Origin: Burkholderiales bacterium
GTDB taxonomy: Bacteria; Pseudomonadota; Gammaproteobacteria; Burkholderiales; SHXO01
NCBI GenBank assembly: GCA_020854105.1
Contig: JADZGB010000045.1
Location: 1 to 64,000, forward strand
DNA length: 64,000 nt
Direction of reading: 5' to 3'
Part shown: positions 59,634 through 64,000 of the stretch, one piece after another
Layout of the letters: each line of letters begins with the position of its first letter
Numbering within the stretch: position 1 is the stretch's first letter
Made by a program: the position numbers and the translations under genes
The notes under the pieces: model-generated
The model's database searches: none
What the model was told of the DNA's origin: nothing
What the model saw: only the letters and a program-made list of their open reading frames with translations

Positions 59634-60809
59634 TCAGGCGTGCAGGCGGATTCCCGCGTCGGCGCGCAGGGCCTCGACCCGGTCGGCGGACTCCCAGGTG
59701 AATTCCGGCTCCTCGCGGCCGAAGTGGCCATATGCGGCAGTCTTCTGATAGATCGGCCGCAGCAGGTCGAGCATCTGCACGATGCCCTTGGGCCGCAGAT
59801 CGAAGTGGCGCTGGACCAGTTCCGCGATCTTCTCGTCGGAAATCCTCCCGGTACCGAAGGTCGTGACCATGACGCTGGTAGGACGTGCCACGCCGATCGC
59901 GTAGGACACCTGGATCTCGCACCGGCTCGCCAGTCCGGCGGCGACGATGTTCTTCGCGACGTAGCGCCCGGCGTAGGCCGCGGACCGGTCCACCTTGGAG
60001 GGATCCTTGCCGGAGAAGGCGCCGCCGCCGTGATGCGCCGCGCCGCCATAGGTGTCCACGATGATCTTGCGCCCGGTGAGTCCACAGTCGCCCTGCGGTC
60101 CACCCACGACGAAGCGTCCCGTGGGATTGATGAAGTAGCGGATGCTGCCCTTGACGAGATGGGCAGGCAGCACCGGCTTGACGATCTGCTCGATGACCGC
60201 TTCCTCGATCTGCTCGTGCGTGATCTCCGGTGCATGCTGCGTGGAGAGCACGACGGTGTCGATGGCGTCGGGCTGGCCGTCCTTGTAGCGCACCGTCACC
60301 TGCGACTTGGCGTCGGGCCGCAGCCAGGGCAGGCGGCCATCGCGGCGCAGTTCCGACTGGCGCTCGACCAGCCGGTGCGCGAGGTAGATCGGCAGCGGCA
60401 TGTGCTGCGGCGTCTCGTCGCACGCGTAGCCGAACATGAGGCCCTGGTCTCCCGCGCCCTGCTCGAGATCGATGCCCTCCCCCTCGGTGACGCCCTGCGA
60501 GATGTCTGGCGACTGCTTGTCATAGGCGACGAGGACGGCGCAGCCCTTGTAGTCGATACCGTATTCGGTATTGTCATAGCCGATGCGCCGGATGGTGTCG
60601 CGCGCGATCTGCTGGAAGTCCACCGTGGCGGCAGTGGTGATCTCGCCGGCCAGCACCACCAGGCCCGTGTTGACCAGGGTCTCGGCAGCAACCCGGGCGT
60701 GCTTGTCCTGGGCTAAGATCGCGTCGAGCACCGCGTCGGAGATCTGGTCGGCAACCTTGTCTGGATGCCCCTCGGAGACCGATTCGGAAGTAAAGAGGTG
60801 TTCGCTCAT
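59634..60809 (-). CDS. metK: S-adenosylmethionine synthetase
   Basis: 391 residues; methionine + ATP to [81 protein letters not shown] are the family signatures. Start at MSEHLF rather than the 600-residue track ORF. Upstream of ahcY and metF on the same strand, but the riboswitch terminator between metK and ahcY suggests separate control. The 262-bp gap to lpxL has a GC-rich hairpin and no other gene. Confidence 0.98.
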   Translation of the reverse strand: MSEHLFTSESVSEGHPDKVADQISDAVLDAILAQDKHARVAAETLVNTGLVVLAGEITTAATVDFQQIARDTIRRIGYDNTEYGIDYKGCAVLVAYDKQSPDISQGVTEGEGIDLEQGAGDQGLMFGYACDETPQHMPLPIYLAHRLVERQSELRRDGRLPWLRPDAKSQVTVRYKDGQPDAIDTVVLSTQHAPEITHEQIEEAVIEQIVKPVLPAHLVKGSIRYFINPTGRFVVGGPQGDCGLTGRKIIVDTYGGAAHHGGGAFSGKDPSKVDRSAAYAGRYVAKNIVAAGLASRCEIQVSYAIGVARPTSVMVTTFGTGRISDEKIAELVQRHFDLRPKGIVQMLDLLRPIYQKTAAYGHFGREEPEFTWESADRVEALRADAGIRLHA

Positions 60810-60931
60810 CGTGTTGGCGTGGGCCGGCTTCGATTGGTTGCTGGAGGCGGTGCAGTTCACCGCAGGTCTGAAGGTCTGAGTTTTGGCTTGTCCGCGTCGA
60901 TCGAGGATAGCAGATTGCGTATGCAGCTTGT

Positions 60932-60950
60932 AGCCGCGCCGGGCGCGGCT
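60932..60950. other. GC-rich hairpin in the divergent metK–lpxL gap
   Basis: AGCCGCGC–CGG–GCGCGGCT, a perfect 8-bp stem. It lies between two divergent genes, so it is not a simple terminator. It could be part of the metK 5' region; function unknown. Confidence 0.4.
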
Positions 60951-61071
60951 CACACGACTTTTCGGGCCGTTTGACACTGTTCTCGGGTTCACACCGCGGC
61001 CGGCACACCGAGGCCGGCCGGCATTGCGCGCAGGCGTTGCGAGGCGCATCCCGCCACAGTGCAGCACGCAC

Positions 61072-61950
61072 ATGAGCGGACGCATCGGCATCTTCGTCCT
61101 GTGGCTGCTGCACTTCCTGCCGCTGCCCTGGCTCGCCCTCATTGGCCGCGGCGTGGGCATGACGGCGCTTGCCGTAGTCGGCAAGCGCCGGCGCATCGCC
61201 GCGGCCAACCTCGCCCTGTGCTTTCCCGACATGGCGCCGGCCCAGCGCGCACGCCTCCTGCGCCAGCACTTCCAGTGCTTCGGGCGCGCCCTGGTGGAAT
61301 CGAGCATCGCCTGGTGGGGCTCGCCGGAGCGCCTGCGCCGCATCGTGCGCATCGAGGGACAGGAGCATGTGGACGCGATGAAGGGAGAACGCTTCATCGC
61401 GCTCGTGCCGCATTTCGTGGGCATCGAACTGGAAGGCATACGCATGACCATGGACTACCGCGGCGTGGCGGTGTACGTGCGCCAGCGCGACCCGTATGTC
61501 GATGCATTCCTGAAGCGCAAGCGCGAGCGCTTCACAGGCACACGCATGGTGGCCAGGCAGGAGGGGGTCAAGCCGATCCTGCGCGCGCTACAGGAGGGCC
61601 AGGCGCTGCAGCTGTCCCCGGACATGGACCTGGGCCCGAAGGACGCCGTGTTCGTCCCGTTCTTCGGCGTGCCGGCCGCGACCGTGACCGCCCTGCCGCG
61701 CATGGCGCGGCTGATGCGGGCCCGCATCGTGCCGCTGGTGATCCGCCAGCTGGAAGGAGGCCGCGGCTACGTCGCCCGCTTCTATCCGGCGTGGGAGGAC
61801 TACCCGGGCGACTCGGTCGAGGAAGACACCCGGCGCATGAACGCGTTCATCGAGGAGCGCATCCGCGAGATGCCGGAGCAGTACCTGTGGACGCACCGTC
61901 GCTTCAAGACGCGCCCGCCGGGCGAACCATCGCCGTATGCGCGCCGATGA
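61072..61950 (+). CDS. lpxL: Lipid A biosynthesis acyltransferase (LpxL/HtrB family)
   Basis: 292 residues with an N-terminal membrane anchor ([21 protein letters not shown]). The catalytic HX4D/E motif appears as [10 protein letters not shown]. Later segments [35 protein letters not shown] and [15 protein letters not shown] are conserved. It transfers a secondary acyl chain to Kdo2-lipid A on the inner membrane. Start MSGRIG chosen over the longer ORF; no strong ribosome-binding site is visible. Confidence 0.92.
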   Translation: MSGRIGIFVLWLLHFLPLPWLALIGRGVGMTALAVVGKRRRIAAANLALCFPDMAPAQRARLLRQHFQCFGRALVESSIAWWGSPERLRRIVRIEGQEHVDAMKGERFIALVPHFVGIELEGIRMTMDYRGVAVYVRQRDPYVDAFLKRKRERFTGTRMVARQEGVKPILRALQEGQALQLSPDMDLGPKDAVFVPFFGVPAATVTALPRMARLMRARIVPLVIRQLEGGRGYVARFYPAWEDYPGDSVEEDTRRMNAFIEERIREMPEQYLWTHRRFKTRPPGEPSPYARR

Positions 61951-62100
61951 GCCTCGCCGGTCCATCGGGTGGTCTGGCCCGCGCCCGAGCCGCTGCGTGC
62001 CTGTTGCATCCCGGCTACACCGGCCGCAGCCCGCGGCGTTCCGTCCGCCTCGACCGGCTAGAATATCGATCCGACAGTGGGCAACCGCGACCCTTCCGAC

Positions 62101-62931
62101 ATGCGCATCCGCTTCACCAAGATGCAGGGCGTGGGCAACGACTTCGTCGTGCTCGATGCCATCAACCAGCCCATCGCGCTCGACGCGCGGGCCGTGCGCC
62201 GCCTCGCCGACCGCCACTTCGGCGTGGGCTGCGACCAGGTTCTTCTGATCGCGCCTGCGCACACCCCGGACACGGACTTCACCTACCGCATCTTCAACGC
62301 CGACGGCGACGAGGTGCAGCACTGCGGCAACGGCGCCCGCTGCTTCCTGCGCTTCGTACTGGACAAGGGCCTCACCACCAAGCGCGAGATCCGGGTCCAG
62401 ACGCTGTCGGGAATCATCGTGCCGCGTCTGGAGCCCGACGGGCAGGTCACGGTCGACATGGGGCCTCCGATCTTCGAGCCGGCCCGCATCCCGTTCGTCG
62501 CGGCCGAGCGCGCGCTGACCTATGCCCTGGAACTCGACGGCGAGACGGTCACCATCGGCGCGCTGTCGATGGGCAATCCGCACGCGGTGCAGGTGGTGGA
62601 CGACGCGGACACCGCACCGGTGACCACGCAGGGGCCGCTCATCGAGCGCCACGCGCGCTTTCCGCAGCGGGTCAACGCCGGCTACATGCAGGTGATCGAT
62701 CCGCGGCGCATCCGCCTGCGCGTGTTCGAACGCGGCGCGGGGGAGACGCTGGCGTGCGGCACGGGCGCGTGCGCCGCAGTCGTCTCCGGCATTCAGCGCG
62801 GGCTGTTGCGCAGCCCGGTCGAGGTGCACACGCGTGGCGGCGCCTTGCGCATCGCCTGGGAAGGAGAGGGCCGTCCGGTGTACATGACCGGACCCGCGGA
62901 AACGGTTTTCGAGGGAGAGATCGAGCTTTGA
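62101..62931 (+). CDS. dapF: Diaminopimelate epimerase
   Basis: 276 residues; LL- to meso-diaminopimelate for lysine and peptidoglycan. Both catalytic cysteines are seen: [17 protein letters not shown] and [14 protein letters not shown]. Start [23 protein letters not shown] 37 bases upstream may be its -10 box. DUF484 and xerC follow with almost no gap, the conserved dapF–DUF484–xerC order of proteobacteria. Confidence 0.97.
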   Translation: MRIRFTKMQGVGNDFVVLDAINQPIALDARAVRRLADRHFGVGCDQVLLIAPAHTPDTDFTYRIFNADGDEVQHCGNGARCFLRFVLDKGLTTKREIRVQTLSGIIVPRLEPDGQVTVDMGPPIFEPARIPFVAAERALTYALELDGETVTIGALSMGNPHAVQVVDDADTAPVTTQGPLIERHARFPQRVNAGYMQVIDPRRIRLRVFERGAGETLACGTGACAAVVSGIQRGLLRSPVEVHTRGGALRIAWEGEGRPVYMTGPAETVFEGEIEL

Positions 62932-62933
62932 GC

Positions 62934-63587
62934 ATGGGCATGAGACACGAAGAGGTGGCCAGGTACCTGAAGGATCACCCCGAGTTCTTCGACGAGTACG
63001 CCGAGCTGCTGAGCACGGTGCAGGTGCGGCACCCCTACGGCGGCCGCGCCATCCCGCTGTCGGAGCGGCAGGTGCTTGCCCTGCGCGAGCGCAGCCGCAC
63101 GCTCGAGGGCAAGCTGCGCGAGCTGGTCCAGTTCGGGGAGGAGAACGACACCACCAGCGACCGCGTGCATCGGCTCAGCCTCGCGCTGCTGGCCGCACCC
63201 GATCTCGCCGGCCTGATCCAGGCCATCGACATCAGCCTGCGTGAGGATTTCACCGTGCCCGAGGTGGCGCTGCGGCTGTGGGGCGCGCGCGAGATCGATG
63301 CCGGGCCCGAGTCCGGGCCGGTGAGCGAGGAGGCACGCGCATTCGGGGACGCACTCGCCACGCCGTACTTCTGCGATCGACCCATGTTCGAATCGGGCGC
63401 CTGGTTCTCCGCCCAGTCCGCCGACCTGCGCTCACTGGTCTATCTGCCCCTGCGCGTGGACCGCCCCCTCGGCCTGCTGGCCCTCGGCAGCCCGGACCCG
63501 CGCCGGTTCACCCCGGACATGGGCACGCTCTATCTGGTGCGCATCGCCGAACTGATCAGCATGGCGCTGCGGCGTCATCTGGAATAG
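62934..63587 (+). CDS. DUF484 family protein
   Basis: 217 residues. EEVARYLKDHPEFFDEYAELLSTVQVRHPYGGRAIPLSERQVLALRER is the conserved N-terminal part of DUF484. A GAF-like domain follows, ending with DMGTLYLVRIAELISMALRRHL. Function is not established; it always sits between dapF and xerC. Start 2 bases behind dapF; the 842-residue track ORF is a shadow of lpxL and dapF joined to this frame. Confidence 0.92.
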   Translation: MGMRHEEVARYLKDHPEFFDEYAELLSTVQVRHPYGGRAIPLSERQVLALRERSRTLEGKLRELVQFGEENDTTSDRVHRLSLALLAAPDLAGLIQAIDISLREDFTVPEVALRLWGAREIDAGPESGPVSEEARAFGDALATPYFCDRPMFESGAWFSAQSADLRSLVYLPLRVDRPLGLLALGSPDPRRFTPDMGTLYLVRIAELISMALRRHLE

Positions 63588-64000
63588 TGATTCCGTCCGT
63601 GCGCGATGCTGCTCCGACCGACGACGCGGCGACGCGCAACCGGGAGCGGGCCGCCGCGTTCCTGGCGCACCTGCGCAGCGAGCGGCGGCTGAGCGCGCAC
63701 ACGCTCGCGGCATACGGTCGGGACATCGACAGACTGCTGGAGCTGGCCGGAAGCACGGATCTGGCACGACTCGACGTGACGGCCGGGCGTCGCATGCTCG
63801 CGCGGCTGCACGGTCCGCGCCTGGGCGGACGTTCGCTGGCGCGCATGCTCAGCGCATGGCGCGCACTGTACCGCTACCTCGTGCGCGACCACGGCTTCGC
63901 CAGCAATCCGTTCCAGGGCACGCGCGCGCCCAGATCGGCCAGGCGGTTACCGAAGGCATTGTCGCCGGACGAGGCGGCCCGGCTGCTGGCGTTCGGGACC
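63587..64000 (+). CDS. xerC: Tyrosine recombinase XerC (partial, cut by window end)
   Basis: 138 codons, absent from the ORF track because it runs off the end. The GTG overlaps the DUF484 stop by one base. The visible part is the N-terminal core-binding domain: AAAFLAHLRSERRLSAHTLAAYGRDIDRLLEL, SLARMLSAWRALYRYLVRDHGFASNPFQGTRAPRSARRLPKALSPDEAARLL. XerC resolves chromosome dimers at dif together with XerD. The catalytic domain lies outside the window. Confidence 0.93.
   Translation, partial: MIPSVRDAAPTDDAATRNRERAAAFLAHLRSERRLSAHTLAAYGRDIDRLLELAGSTDLARLDVTAGRRMLARLHGPRLGGRSLARMLSAWRALYRYLVRDHGFASNPFQGTRAPRSARRLPKALSPDEAARLLAFGT

Noticed and set aside
61072-61950. LpxL active site with Glu instead of Asp (HX4E) as an anomaly
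   Set aside because: Glu at this position also occurs in E. coli LpxL and LpxM, so it is normal.
61059-63587. 842-codon ORF across lpxL, dapF and DUF484
   Set aside because: Only the last 217 codons are a gene (DUF484); the rest is an out-of-frame reading of lpxL and dapF.

Overview
The window is a GC-rich chromosomal segment. Gene content and order point to a betaproteobacterium. The marks are the metK–(SAH riboswitch)–ahcY–metF block next to lpxL–dapF–DUF484–xerC, the midA–pteridine reductase–ttcA block, lgt, mtgA–aroE, and a class-I cytochrome c. Most of it is ordinary, densely packed core genome. I saw no complete insertion sequence, prophage or CRISPR array.

Layout. 0–6 kb: a group II intron remnant lies directly behind the terminator of a small cytochrome c gene. 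It is followed by a DUF255 thioredoxin-like protein, ubiD, an SDR protein and ubiA. 6–13 kb: a tightly overlapping six-gene operon (hyfB-C-E-F-G-I type) encodes a complex I / group-4-hydrogenase-like membrane complex whose large subunit lacks the Ni-Fe cysteines. 13–24 kb: recG, ridA, kup, small hypothetical proteins, DUF808, an aldo/keto reductase, a LysR regulator and a DsbA-like protein.

23.9–34.2 kb is an accessory-looking metabolic block. It holds a CBS protein, rtcB and archease (RNA end repair), a PRPP synthetase on the opposite strand, and a long minus-strand operon: acetyl-CoA synthetase, 2-oxoacid dehydrogenase E1alpha, E1beta and E2, a dedicated acyl carrier protein, a truncated nicotinate phosphoribosyltransferase, and a kinase-fold protein. 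It ends near a tRNA-Ala(CGC).

34.7–50 kb: lgt, mtgA, aroE, a TonB-like protein, an RNB exonuclease, a YqiA-type esterase, a GT39-type glycosyltransferase, mpl, a haloalkane dehalogenase, midA, a pteridine reductase and ttcA. 50–56 kb: an aminotransferase whose reading frame also carries an N-terminal Cro-like helix-turn-helix, a PIG-L deacetylase divergent from a GT4 glycosyltransferase, a glyoxalase II and a YfaY-like CinA protein. 56–64 kb: a free-standing Hpt protein, then the methyl-cycle genes metF, ahcY (under an SAH riboswitch whose 3' strand also forms a terminator) and metK, followed by lpxL, dapF, DUF484 and a partial xerC cut by the window edge.

Several intergenic regions carry short tandem repeats with a period of 14–15 bp. 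Starts were chosen by ribosome-binding sites, overlaps and family N-termini. Many differ from the longest ORF in the supplied track.
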